Source: Helicobacteraceae bacterium
GTDB taxonomy: Bacteria; Campylobacterota; Campylobacteria; Campylobacterales; Sulfurimonadaceae
DNA length: 61,497 nt
Reading direction: 5' to 3'
Assembly (NCBI GenBank): GCA_027066325.1
Contig: JAMONY010000080.1
Span: forward strand, 1-61,497
Position 1 is the stretch's first letter. The number at the start of each line of letters is the position of its first letter. The notes beneath the pieces are model-generated. The model did not search any database, was not told where the DNA came from, and worked only from the letters and a program-made list of their open reading frames with translations. Shown here piece after piece: positions 16,990 through 27,000 of the stretch. The position numbers and the translations under genes were made by a program.

Positions 16990-19900
16990 ATGAATATTGG
17001 ACTACAAAATCGTCTAAAACTTATAAGTCTTTTTCCTATTTTGCTACTACTAGCACTAGCTAGTTTGTATGTTTATAACTCATACACAAATTACAAATCA
17101 GCAAAACTACTTGAGACTCAACTAACAGAGAGCAGATATCTTAGCTCACTATTTACCAACCTCTCAAGAGAGCGTGGAATGTCGATAATGCTTATCAACA
17201 ACAACTCCGAAGCACTAAGAAGATCTATGGTGACTCAAAGAGGAATTGTTGATATTGAACTATCAAAATTAAACTCTGTCTTATCTGCTCCAAGTAGGAA
17301 AAAACTTGCAGATATCCAGGGTATCATTTCTGATATTCGCATAGCTATTGATAACAATGAGGCAACTTTTGAAGATATATTTCACAACTCATATGGTAAT
17401 ATTGAAGAGAAGATTTTATCTATCATATCAGACATAACCTACTCATCTAATGATCAGGAGCTATCATCACTTGCTGCTGCGTACTATAATGTTGTCTCAG
17501 TAAGATTTCATACAACTTCAGAGAGAGATTATGTTGTAAATGCACTTGCTAGCTCAACTCAATTTGAAGTCTCAGAGTTCAATGAGTGGCTATCGCATAT
17601 CGGTAAAGCAGATGCACTAAGCTATAAAGCGATCCTCAACAAAGATGTAGTAAGCACTCTAGATGAGCTATTTGAAGATGAGAGCAATAGAGAGCTATTT
17701 GGTGATATAACTGCAGAGAGAAGTGAGATTATTAAAGCTAGCCATGAAGGCATATACTCAACTCAGACTAGCATCTGGTTTGCTATGTTATCTGAAAAAG
17801 CAAACCTTCTCTCAGAGGCAGAAACCGTTATATCAGAAGCTATAAATCATAGAGTTCAAGCTGTCCAAAACCATGAGCTACAGATACTAATAATCTCAAT
17901 AGCTATATGGCTTATAGCACTACTACTAGTTATATTGGGTTATTTTCTCTCTAGTGAGATCACAAGAAATGTTAGAAGCCTTGAGGGTGTACTTAAAAGA
18001 GCAGCTTCTGGGGCATCGTTTAACATACCAGATATCAATCTAACAACTGCTAAAGGTACAGCTCAAGCATACGCCATCTTAGAAGATGTCATCAATCAGA
18101 CTAAGTACGATAAAGAGATGGCTCAAGAGGCCAGTGAAGCTAAGTCTATGTTCTTGGCAAACATGTCACATGAGATTAGAACTCCACTCAATGGCATAGT
18201 TGGCTTTACAGAACTACTAAAAGATACTGACCTACAAGAGGAGCAGAGAGAGTTTATAGATATCATAGAGAAGAGTTCTGAAAACCTACTTGAGATTATC
18301 AACAATATTCTTGACCTCTCAAAAATTGAGAGCAATAAGCTAGAGATCGAAGAGATCGCCTTTAATCCTCTTGAGGAGTTTGAGAGCGCTGTTGAGATCT
18401 ATGCGGTTAGAGCTTCAGAGAAACATATCGACCTTGGCTGTTTTATAGATCCTTCACTTGAAAAACCTCTTAAAGGTGATCCAACTAAAATCAAAGAGGT
18501 AGTTATCAACCTTCTCTCCAACGCTGTTAAGTTTACCAATAGCGGTGGTGCAATCAATGTAACAATCACAAAAGATCTGTGTGAAAAAGATAACTGTGCG
18601 CGTGTTAAATTTGAAGTTGCAGATAGCGGTATAGGTGTTACAGAAGAGCAGAAAAAGAGTATTTTTGAAGCGTTTGGACAAGCTGATACTTCCATCACAA
18701 GAAAGTATGGTGGTACAGGGCTAGGACTTACCATCTCAAGTCGCTTTGTTGAGCTTATGGGTGGCAAACTTGATCTAGAGAGTGAGCCTGGTCGTGGCAC
18801 AACATTCTTCTTTACTATAGAGCTAGAGGAGATGGAGACACTTGAAGACTCTCTTAAGGGTGCTCACTCTGATATCAATGCTCTTATACAGATTGATGAG
18901 CACAACCTCAAAGCTCAAACAGACTATCTTGTACAATATCTTGACTATTATGGTGTTAATCACACCGTATTTAAAGATACAGATGAGCTCAAAGAGCTTG
19001 AAGCAGCAAATAAGTATGATCTAATTTTTGCTGACTTTGACTACTCAGATGAGAAGATATTAGAAGAGCTCAACAACTCTGCTGAAGCCATGGTGTTGAT
19101 CACTAAATCATACTATATGAAAAAAATTGAGTCACTTGGTGTAGATATCTTTAAAGTTCTATATGAGCCACTAAATGCTAGCAAACTACAAGCTGTGTTG
19201 GACTCACATGACTTAGGAGAGTATGCATCTAAGACTCTATCAAAACCATCAAACAAAGGTCCTTCTAAAACCAAATACAATGCCAAAGTACTTGTTGCAG
19301 AAGATAATGTCATAAACCAAAAACTGATTCGTCGTACACTTGAGGAGCTAGGTCTAGAGGTGAGTATTGCCAGCAATGGGCTAGAGGCTTTTGAGAAGCG
19401 TAAAAATGGTACATTCGATATGATTTTTATGGATATCCAGATGCCTGTATTGGACGGAACAGAAGCTACACGCGAAATATTGGATTATGAAGAAGATGAA
19501 AATATGCCTCATATTCCAATTATTGCCCTTACTGCCAATGCACTAAAAGGTGATAGAGCACGCTATATGGCTGCTGGCATGGATGAGTATACTACCAAGC
19601 CAATTGTCAAAAGTGAGATCTTAAGTATCCTAAATCACTTTATAGGAGATAAGCTTATAGAGGTTATCGAAGAAGATCCTGAAGCTCTACAGGACTCAAC
19701 TTCAACAGAGACTACATACAAAGCTGATATACTACTTGCAAAACAGGGTAGATTACAGACTAGACTGTTTGCACAACTACTAGATGATCTAAATCTATCT
19801 TACAATAGTGTAGGTGAAGCTGAACAGATTATTGAGGAGCTGCAAAATAGCTCATATAGAGTTGTTCTTTTTGATAAAAATCTTGCCAATCTTAATGTCT

Positions 19901-20079
19901 CTGATATGCAAGAGATCATCAAGAATTCAGACCTAAAGACCGCCTCTATCATGATGATTGATCCAGCCATAGAGCCTACAGAGTCTATGAAATCTACGGT
20001 TGATGAAGTCATGAAAAATATTATTAACAAAGATACACTTCGATCTATACTAGAAAAATACATAAACAAGGAACTATAA
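16990..20079 (+). CDS. NIT-domain hybrid sensor histidine kinase with receiver and pseudo-receivers
   Basis: The 1029-residue inner-membrane kinase has TM1 at about 10-30 and a periplasmic nitrate/nitrite-sensing (NIT-like) helical region at about 40-290 containing [15 protein letters not shown]2 lies at about 297-320. HisKA contains [12 protein letters not shown] with phospho-acceptor His394. The ATPase domain shows [17 protein letters not shown] and [10 protein letters not shown]. Three receiver-like domains follow. The middle one is canonical (VAEDN ... [13 protein letters not shown], Asp815; Lys in TTKP). The first (about 625-735) and the last (about 900-1025) lack the acidic pair or the conserved Lys. 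The gene sits 24 bases after the Hpt gene. The NIT call rests on the RERGMS word and position; the ligand is not proven. Confidence 0.92.
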   Translation: MNIGLQNRLKLISLFPILLLLALASLYVYNSYTNYKSAKLLETQLTESRYLSSLFTNLSRERGMSIMLINNNSEALRRSMVTQRGIVDIELSKLNSVLSAPSRKKLADIQGIISDIRIAIDNNEATFEDIFHNSYGNIEEKILSIISDITYSSNDQELSSLAAAYYNVVSVRFHTTSERDYVVNALASSTQFEVSEFNEWLSHIGKADALSYKAILNKDVVSTLDELFEDESNRELFGDITAERSEIIKASHEGIYSTQTSIWFAMLSEKANLLSEAETVISEAINHRVQAVQNHELQILIISIAIWLIALLLVILGYFLSSEITRNVRSLEGVLKRAASGASFNIPDINLTTAKGTAQAYAILEDVINQTKYDKEMAQEASEAKSMFLANMSHEIRTPLNGIVGFTELLKDTDLQEEQREFIDIIEKSSENLLEIINNILDLSKIESNKLEIEEIAFNPLEEFESAVEIYAVRASEKHIDLGCFIDPSLEKPLKGDPTKIKEVVINLLSNAVKFTNSGGAINVTITKDLCEKDNCARVKFEVADSGIGVTEEQKKSIFEAFGQADTSITRKYGGTGLGLTISSRFVELMGGKLDLESEPGRGTTFFFTIELEEMETLEDSLKGAHSDINALIQIDEHNLKAQTDYLVQYLDYYGVNHTVFKDTDELKELEAANKYDLIFADFDYSDEKILEELNNSAEAMVLITKSYYMKKIESLGVDIFKVLYEPLNASKLQAVLDSHDLGEYASKTLSKPSNKGPSKTKYNAKVLVAEDNVINQKLIRRTLEELGLEVSIASNGLEAFEKRKNGTFDMIFMDIQMPVLDGTEATREILDYEEDENMPHIPIIALTANALKGDRARYMAAGMDEYTTKPIVKSEILSILNHFIGDKLIEVIEEDPEALQDSTSTETTYKADILLAKQGRLQTRLFAQLLDDLNLSYNSVGEAEQIIEELQNSSYRVVLFDKNLANLNVSDMQEIIKNSDLKTASIMMIDPAIEPTESMKSTVDEVMKNIINKDTLRSILEKYINKEL

Positions 20080-20457
20080 ATGCCAAGTAAAAAGTTAAAG
20101 GTACTGGCTGTAGATGATGACTTTATAAACCTAAAGCTCTTAAAATCTATGCTTCTAAAGACCAACTATGTCAATGAGGTGATAGAGGCTAAAAATGGGG
20201 CTGATGCTATAGCGGAGCTCAAAAATAATGACGGTATAGATATCGTTCTGCTTGATCTAATCATGCCTGTAATGGGTGGACTTGATATGTTGCGCATCCT
20301 AAGATCTGATGATAGTATGGTTCAAGTACCCGTGATTGTGCTAACAACAGATGAGACTAAAAAGCTAGAGGCACTTGAGTCTGGTGCTAATGGCTTCTTA
20401 ATGAAACCTATACGCGAAAAAGATCTGAGTGCCAAGATAGATCAGCTTATGATCTAG
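20080..20457 (+). CDS. CheY-like single-domain response regulator
   Basis: The 125-residue protein is one receiver domain: acidic pair in VLAVDDDF, phospho-acceptor Asp in VLLDLIMPVMGG, Thr in VLTTDE and Lys in LMKPI. No output domain is attached, so it acts by protein contact like CheY or is a phosphate shuttle in the relay. Its ATG directly follows the kinase TAA with no gap. It is convergent with the exonuclease gene; both end in a shared CTAG. Confidence 0.95.
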   Translation: MPSKKLKVLAVDDDFINLKLLKSMLLKTNYVNEVIEAKNGADAIAELKNNDGIDIVLLDLIMPVMGGLDMLRILRSDDSMVQVPVIVLTTDETKKLEALESGANGFLMKPIREKDLSAKIDQLMI

Positions 20458-21200
20458 CTCTCTAAAACTCTCTTGATAGAGTAGCGCATATCATCATCAA
20501 GAGACTCCATGTTCTCCAATGCCCACCTCAAATATCCCTCATCTTCAGCTCTAATTTGCATCAATGTTTTACCTCTATGTTTACCAAAACGGATAGGAGT
20601 TTTTATAAATACTGACTCTTTAGTAAGCTCAACCATCTTCTCAATCGGATTTTGACCTGTAAATTTTTTCTCTACCTCTTGGCGCAGTTTAGATAAAAAT
20701 AGTTTTAAAACTAAAACATCTCCAATAGCATCATGAGCTTTAACAACAATACCCAACTTCTCTGCCTCACTCTTCTCATCTTTATAGAGTTCTAGTCTGT
20801 AGCGAAAATATTGTAGTCTATGTGCACTCTCACTATCGAAGATATGTTTTGCACATCTTAGAGTATCGATAAGTTGCATCTTGCACTCAAAACCCTCTTT
20901 TTTAAGCATTGCTAGATCAAACGGTGCGTTATGTATAATGAGATAGTTATCTGGGGTATTAAGAGTATTTAAAAACATATACGCTTCACTCTGTAAACAA
21001 CTAGGTCTGCCTTCTAACATCTGTTCAGTGATACCGTGCACCTCCATAGCCTCTATAGATATAGCTCTTTCACAACTGCAAAACTCATTGTAAACTAGCG
21101 TCTGTTTACCACTCTCTAGCACCATAAATCCAAGCTGTATGATACGATCTTCCTCACCAACACCTGTTGTCTCTGTATCTAAAATAATATATTTTGCCAT
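20454..21200 (-). CDS. DEDDh 3'-5' exonuclease with C-terminal DUF3820-like domain
   Basis: The 248-residue protein is similar to the epsilon proofreading subunit of DNA polymerase III. Exo I is ILDTETTG (residues 5-12), Exo II is IIHNAPFDLAML (about 88-99) and Exo III ends in KAHDAIGDVL (about 148-157). The last 50 residues (IRFGKHRGKTLMQI ... YLRWALENM) match the small DUF3820 module often fused to such exonucleases. It lies 12 bases after priA in the same direction and may be co-transcribed with it. A dedicated proofreading subunit (dnaQ) and an accessory repair exonuclease are both possible. Confidence 0.88.
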   Translation of the reverse strand: MAKYIILDTETTGVGEEDRIIQLGFMVLESGKQTLVYNEFCSCERAISIEAMEVHGITEQMLEGRPSCLQSEAYMFLNTLNTPDNYLIIHNAPFDLAMLKKEGFECKMQLIDTLRCAKHIFDSESAHRLQYFRYRLELYKDEKSEAEKLGIVVKAHDAIGDVLVLKLFLSKLRQEVEKKFTGQNPIEKMVELTKESVFIKTPIRFGKHRGKTLMQIRAEDEGYLRWALENMESLDDDMRYSIKRVLES

Positions 21201-21212
21201 CTATTGACTCCT

Positions 21213-23054
21213 TTAACTAAACTCTATGGGATCCATATCTATCTGTGCTAGAGGGTGTCTAACTGCTCTAATAGCTCTGATAAGATCTGTGCTTTTATCT
21301 GCTCTTAGAAGTATAACATAACGGTACATAGAGGCTATCTTCTCTATAGGTGCCCTAGAGCTACCTACAACCTCAACTGTTGTAAATTTTCTCAACTCAC
21401 TGCTCATCTGCTCTGCTGCTTCAGACGCCTTTTGTGCATTTTTATGAGCAAACAGTACTCTGCATAACTTCTTGTATGGTGGATACATGTCTACTCTAAA
21501 TGTCAACTCATCTTTTAAAAAACTCTCATAATCAGCAAGATAACTCTTAAAAAACTCCTCATTTAAAGTCTGAACAAGAACTAAAGAGCTATCGCGTCTA
21601 CCACTTCTGCCTGCTATTTGAACCAGCAGTGACATAGCTCTCTCTCTTGCCCTATAATCACTCTGTGACAATATATTATCTAGTCCTAAAACTACTGCTA
21701 GGCTTACGCCATGGTAGTCATGACCTTTAGATAACATCTGTGTTCCTATGAGAAGATCTATCTTCTTGTTATTAAACATCTCTAAGAGTTTAACTAACTT
21801 TTTCTGTGTTGTTATGCTATCTCTATCAAATTGAGCCACTCGCACACCAAAAGAGTCTTTACTAAAGTGCTCTACTGCTTCTGCTGTACCAATTCTAGAG
21901 CTCTTTAACTCACCGCCACACTCACTACAGCATCTAGGAATTGCACTAGAGTAACCACAGTAGTGACATCTAAGGTGGTTAAACTTTCTATGAAGACTTA
22001 AGCCAACGCTACAGAAGATACATTTCGATACAGATCCACAATCTCTACAGATAAGGTACTTAAAATTTGCACGCGTAGGTATAAAGAGCATAGCCTGTTT
22101 CTTGTTATCTACACACTCTTTAATACTAGACTCTACTCGTGGAGTAATACTCTCTAGTGAGCGTTCAAACTCATAGAGCTTAGATGAAGTATGGTAGCCT
22201 CCACGAACCCGAAAGTGAGGAAATTTTTTATAGCTACTCAAAGATGGTGTTGCACTCCCTAAAAGAGTTGGAATTTTTAAGAGTGAGCCATAATAGATCG
22301 CCATATCTTTAGCATTATATCGTGGTCTATTTGAAGCTTTATAACTATCATCATGCTCCTCATCAACCACAATAAGTCCAAGATTTTGGATTGGTAAAAA
22401 TAGAGCAGATCTAGCACCAGCTATGATATATGCCTCACCACTTCTAACCATCTCTATGGCTTCAGTGCGCTTTTTTTTACTCAATCTAGAGTGATACATC
22501 ACCACACGCTTACCAAAATGTGACTCTAAGCGCTGTTGCATTTGAGGTGTAAGAGATATCTCTGGCATCAGCAGAAGGGCTCTTTTACTGTTGCCAATCA
22601 CCTGCTCAAACCACTTCATATAGATCTCACTCTTACCGCTACCAGTATCGCCAAAAAGTAGAGATACGGTATGCTGCTGTGCAAACTTAAGTGCTTTTAG
22701 TTGCGCTACTGAGAGCTCTATCTGTGTGGAGACTTCATCAACCATACAACCACTATGATGACTATCTGCAACCATCAAAGCTAGAGCCTCACCAAGTGAA
22801 CAGAAGTAGTATTGACTCATAAACTTTGCCATCTGTATCTGGACTTTAGTATACTTAAGAGCCAACACCTCTAGTATAGGCTCACACTCAAAATCTACAC
22901 TCTTCACAGTTGCAACAACTACACCCTCGACCGATCTACTCCTAAGAGTTGCCACAATCTTGCTTCCAAGATCAATCTGTCTGTCTGAGTAGTAAGTGAG
23001 TGGCTCAAGAACAGATGAGAGTAGCGCTACCTCATATAGATACCTATCTAACAC
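21213..23054 (-). CDS. priA: Primosomal protein N' (replication restart helicase)
   Basis: PriA recognises stalled forks and reloads the replicative helicase. The 613-residue protein is shorter than the roughly 730 residues of enterics, as is usual in this phylum. It shows Walker A GDTGSGKSEIYM (about 140-151), the DEEH box VVDEEHDDSYK and a zinc-binding region with paired CxxC motifs (CRDCG, CIFC, CHYCG, CSECG; about 348-390). Helicase motifs V/VI follow as GTQMLSKGHDY and QIAGRSGR. It starts at GTG 23054 and ends 12 bases before the exonuclease gene. Confidence 0.96.
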   Translation of the reverse strand: MLDRYLYEVALLSSVLEPLTYYSDRQIDLGSKIVATLRSRSVEGVVVATVKSVDFECEPILEVLALKYTKVQIQMAKFMSQYYFCSLGEALALMVADSHHSGCMVDEVSTQIELSVAQLKALKFAQQHTVSLLFGDTGSGKSEIYMKWFEQVIGNSKRALLLMPEISLTPQMQQRLESHFGKRVVMYHSRLSKKKRTEAIEMVRSGEAYIIAGARSALFLPIQNLGLIVVDEEHDDSYKASNRPRYNAKDMAIYYGSLLKIPTLLGSATPSLSSYKKFPHFRVRGGYHTSSKLYEFERSLESITPRVESSIKECVDNKKQAMLFIPTRANFKYLICRDCGSVSKCIFCSVGLSLHRKFNHLRCHYCGYSSAIPRCCSECGGELKSSRIGTAEAVEHFSKDSFGVRVAQFDRDSITTQKKLVKLLEMFNNKKIDLLIGTQMLSKGHDYHGVSLAVVLGLDNILSQSDYRARERAMSLLVQIAGRSGRRDSSLVLVQTLNEEFFKSYLADYESFLKDELTFRVDMYPPYKKLCRVLFAHKNAQKASEAAEQMSSELRKFTTVEVVGSSRAPIEKIASMYRYVILLRADKSTDLIRAIRAVRHPLAQIDMDPIEFS

Positions 23055-23062
23055 ACATAAAC

Positions 23063-23737
23063 CTAATCTCCAAATCCTATCTTATACCCTACTCTGTTAA
23101 TGTTTACTATAAGATTTTTAGAGGTTTTATCACGGATACGGTGGATCAAAGATCGAAGTGTCTGACTCGATACAACTCTACCCCAAAGATAGAGCGATAT
23201 CCTCTCATCATCTAAGATAGCATTACAGTTAGTACACAAATACTCAACAATCTGTAGCTCTTGTTTGCTCAAAAAAACCTCTCTATTTGCTCTATATAGC
23301 CTGTGCTCTTTTTGATTGTATGAGTACCCATCAGCTAGATGTAATACACCAGCCTCTTTTTTGGTGCAGTTATGGTATTTGGCATGTACAATTTTTAAGT
23401 TTGCTAGGATTTCATCTTTATTGTACGGCTTAACAAAATAGCATAGAGCACCAGCCTCTATGGCTGCATCTACCATGCTCTCTTCAGCATACGCTGTCAA
23501 AAATATAATCACAACATTTTTATTGCTTATGCGTATATTGATCGCTGCATCTACACCAGACATAGAGTCTGCTAACATGATGTCCATTAGTATAAGATCT
23601 GGTCTCTCAAGTTCTGCTATCTGTACGGCTCTACTGCCTTCAGAGACTATATCTATGACATTAAAACCAGCCTGAAGCACTATCTGCTTAAGATAGTTAG
23701 CAGCTATTACTTCATCTTCAACTATCAGAACATTCAA
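23063..23737 (-). CDS. Response regulator with winged-helix DNA-binding domain
   Basis: The 224-residue protein has an N-terminal receiver (VEDE acidic pair, LILMDIML phospho-Asp, TAY, KPY) and a C-terminal OmpR-type winged helix (about 140-222; SKQELQIVEYLCTN ... LRSLIHRIRDK). It starts at TTG 23737 behind AGAAGGA. No kinase gene is adjacent, so it is an orphan regulator; the hybrid kinase at 16990-20079 is the nearest candidate partner. It lies 8 bases upstream of priA in the same direction. Confidence 0.92.
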   Translation of the reverse strand: MNVLIVEDEVIAANYLKQIVLQAGFNVIDIVSEGSRAVQIAELERPDLILMDIMLADSMSGVDAAINIRISNKNVVIIFLTAYAEESMVDAAIEAGALCYFVKPYNKDEILANLKIVHAKYHNCTKKEAGVLHLADGYSYNQKEHRLYRANREVFLSKQELQIVEYLCTNCNAILDDERISLYLWGRVVSSQTLRSLIHRIRDKTSKNLIVNINRVGYKIGFGD

Positions 23738-24059
23738 ACACCAAATCCTTCTAATCTTAATCTATAGCTCATTTTACTACACAAACCTTCAAAAAGAGCC
23801 AAATATACTCTCTGGCCATATCATTGTTATGCAACTTTGTAACACCCGAGTTAAATACCTGTGGGACATGATAAAACTATCTTATATATTTGATAAGTAT
23901 GATTGGTCTATCTGCATAGTACTTAGTATCTTTAAATTGGCGATGATTATATCATAAAAAAATAGAACTTTTTAGTAATTTTTAGCACAAATCATGTAAC
24001 AGCTTTATGATTTTTGCATGATAGTATTTTAAATACAAAATCAAAAGTTGGAGTAGATC
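23738..24059. other. 322-base intergenic region
   Basis: This A+T-rich gap separates the divergent response regulator and the repeat lipoprotein gene. I see short inverted repeats (CTTAT...ATAAG near 23879-23896, AATCAT...ATGATT near 23991-24015) and a palindrome GTATTTTAAATAC about 25 bases before the lipoprotein start. There is a GGAG ribosome site but no convincing RNA gene or extra ORF. It probably holds promoters for both genes. Confidence 0.5.
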
Positions 24060-27000
24060 ATGAAAGAGCACACCATCAAACATATCTTGATCATGTTTGC
24101 AGCACTATTTTTAACAGCATGTGGTAGCAGCGACGCTGGCAATGATAGCAGTAGCACAAGCAGTACAAGTAGCATGAGCAGTAGTACGGTGAGTAGCACA
24201 AGCAGTAGTAGCACAAGCAGTATGAGTAGTATAAGCAGTACGGCAAGTAGCATGAGTAGCAGCAGCATCCAAGCTGATACCACACCGCCTCTATTTACAT
24301 CTAGTCCAGTAGCTAGTGTTTATGAGAACCAGATCAATGCTATTACCGTAGTAGCTACAGACAATAACTCCACGGTGACATATAGTATTGGCGGTGGTGA
24401 TAGCGAGTTGCTTACCATCAATCAAACAACTGGTGTAATCACATTTAAACATGCACCTGATTATGAGAGCAAAAAGTTATACCTCTTTACAGCAACAGCA
24501 ACAGATATGGCAGATAATAGTACAGATCAAAATATTGTTATCAATATACTCAATATCGTTGAGGCGATCAGAGACACAACACCTCCACACTTTACATCTA
24601 ATCTAGAAGTTAGTGTTTATGAAAACCAGAGCTCTGCTATAACACTAACAGCAGTAGATGCTGAGTCTGAGCCTATTAGATACAGCATAAGTGGTGGTGA
24701 TAGTAGCTCTTTTGATATAGACTCTGCAACTGGAGTTGTAAGTTTCAAAACTGCTCCAGATTATGAGAGCAAAAAGAGATATATATTCTTAGCACATGCC
24801 AAAGATAGCAAAAATAACAGCATATCTAAACTTGTGCGTATCGACATCTTAAATCTAGCCGAAACTGCCCTACTTACTCTTTATGGTCAACGAACTGGTG
24901 TGGAACCGTGGTTTAGTGATGGTACTAGTAGCGGAACATACCTCATTAAAGATATCAATCAAAACACTTTAAGCTCAAGCCTATCAGAGCCAATTTATAT
25001 CTCTGGAGTACTATACTTTAGTGCAGATGATGGAGTACACGGCAGAGAGCTCTGGAGGAGTGATGGTAGCGCGGCTGGAACTGTGATGGTTAAAGATATA
25101 AGTGATGGTGGCAGCTCATCCCCTAGAGGTCTTACAAATATAGGCGGTGTGCTATACTTCAGTGCCAACGATAATATACACGGCACTGAACTCTGGAGGA
25201 GTGATGGTAGCGCGGCTGGAACTGTGATGGTTAAAGATATAAGTGATGGTACGATGTCTTCATCTATAGGGTCTTTAACAGATCTTAATGGGGTGTTGTA
25301 CTTTAGTGCAAATGATGGAGTACACGGTAGTGAACTCTGGAGGAGTGATGGTAGCGCGGCTGGAACTGTGATGGTTAAAGATATAAGAGATAGCGCATCT
25401 TCATCCGTAGCATTTCTAACAGCTCTTGATGGGGTGTTGTACTTTAGTGCAAATGATGGAGTACACGGTAGTGAACTCTGGAAGAGTGATGGTAGCGCGG
25501 CTGGAACTGTGATGGTTAAAGATATAAGAGATAGCACTAGCTCATCCATCCCTAGGGATCTTATATCAATAGGTGGAGTGCTATATTTTAACGCAGATGA
25601 TGGCACGCATGGTAGAGAGCTCTGGAAGAGTGATGGTAGTGTGGCTGGAACTGTGATGGTTAAAGATATCAAAAGTGGTACAGCAGGCTCACTCATACAT
25701 GTAATGGAGTTTAACTCAACTGCATACTTTATTGCAGATGATGGCACTGGTCAAGAGATATGGAAAAGTGATGGCAGTGAGGCTGGAACTGTAGCAGTTA
25801 CTGATATGAACTTTACAAGATTATTCAGCCTTACCAAGGTAGATAAATTACTATATTTTACCGCAGATAACAGAAGAGATCTCTGGGTATACGACATAAA
25901 CTCTTCCACCTCATCTATGCTCTATAGAGCATTAAACACACGCTCAATAAGCAGCCTTACGCCACTAGGCGACACGCTCTATTTTAGTATAAATACAGAT
26001 GAATTACACAAGAGCGGTGGTAGCGTAGCAACAACATCTAAAGTAAAAACATTAGATAACATATACAACATGATTGGTGCTGGTGAAAAACTCTACTTCC
26101 GTAGCAATGATGATACACATGGTATTGAGCTATGGGTAAGTGATGGTAGTGAGAGTGGAACTGTGATGCTCAAAGATATCAACACCGTTACAAAATCATC
26201 TATGAACCAAAAAGGTTATGTGATAGATACAGTATTTATAGATTCAAAATACTACTTTGGTGCCACTGATGATATGCATGGCAATGAGTTGTGGGTAAGT
26301 GATGGTAGTGAGAGTGGAACCATAATGGTTAAAGATATCACAGATGGTCCAACAAGCTCCTATCCGCGTGGTTTTGCAGAATTAGATGAGACTCTATACT
26401 TTTTTGTTGATGGCAATAGATCAATGGGTGGCACAACTCTCTACAGAAGTAGCGGAGATGCATCTAACACAGTACAAGTCAGGAGGATAGACTCTGGACC
26501 ACTAAGTTCTCTCACTTCTAAAAGTGTAATACGCATCGACAACAAACTCTATTTTGCCATTGGTAGTGAGTTGTGGGTAAGTGGTGGCAGTGCAGCAACA
26601 ACTCTACAGATAAAAGATCTACCATTACCTATCAGTAGTCTTACAGATGTAAATGGCACACTCTTCTTAGAGTTAGGCAATACTCGCCCCCGAGATGCAG
26701 CTTCAAGAGCAAGACCATCAACAATCAGTGAGATATGGAGAAGCGATGGGAGTGAAGTTGGCACACTAAAGGTCTCAGATATTAACGGCAGTGCTAGAAC
26801 CGTAAACTCAATGAGCTCAAACGGTCTCTTCTATACAGCAACTAAAGACTATAGAGGTGCATTTACACTACAATCGATCAGGGCAGATAACGCTATGGTT
26901 ACGCAGCTTCATAGCAGTAGTGGTCCACTATCTTTTTATCCACCAAACCTAATAGACTGGAGAGATAGACTCTACTTTACTCCAGACCAATCTGCTCTAT

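Noticed and set aside
24041-24283. Leu- and Tyr/Cys-rich minus-strand ORFs
   Set aside because: They are the complement of the AGY-rich Ser stalk; composition is forced by the repeat.
25008-25680. Possible CRISPR-like array
   Set aside because: The repeats are 141/144 bases, multiples of three, in frame within a long gene, and have no unique spacers or cas genes nearby.
24995-25747. A 250-residue minus-strand ORF
   Set aside because: It is antisense to the ELWxSDG repeats and repeats with the same period. Coding logic (lipobox, cadherin-like domains) supports the plus strand.
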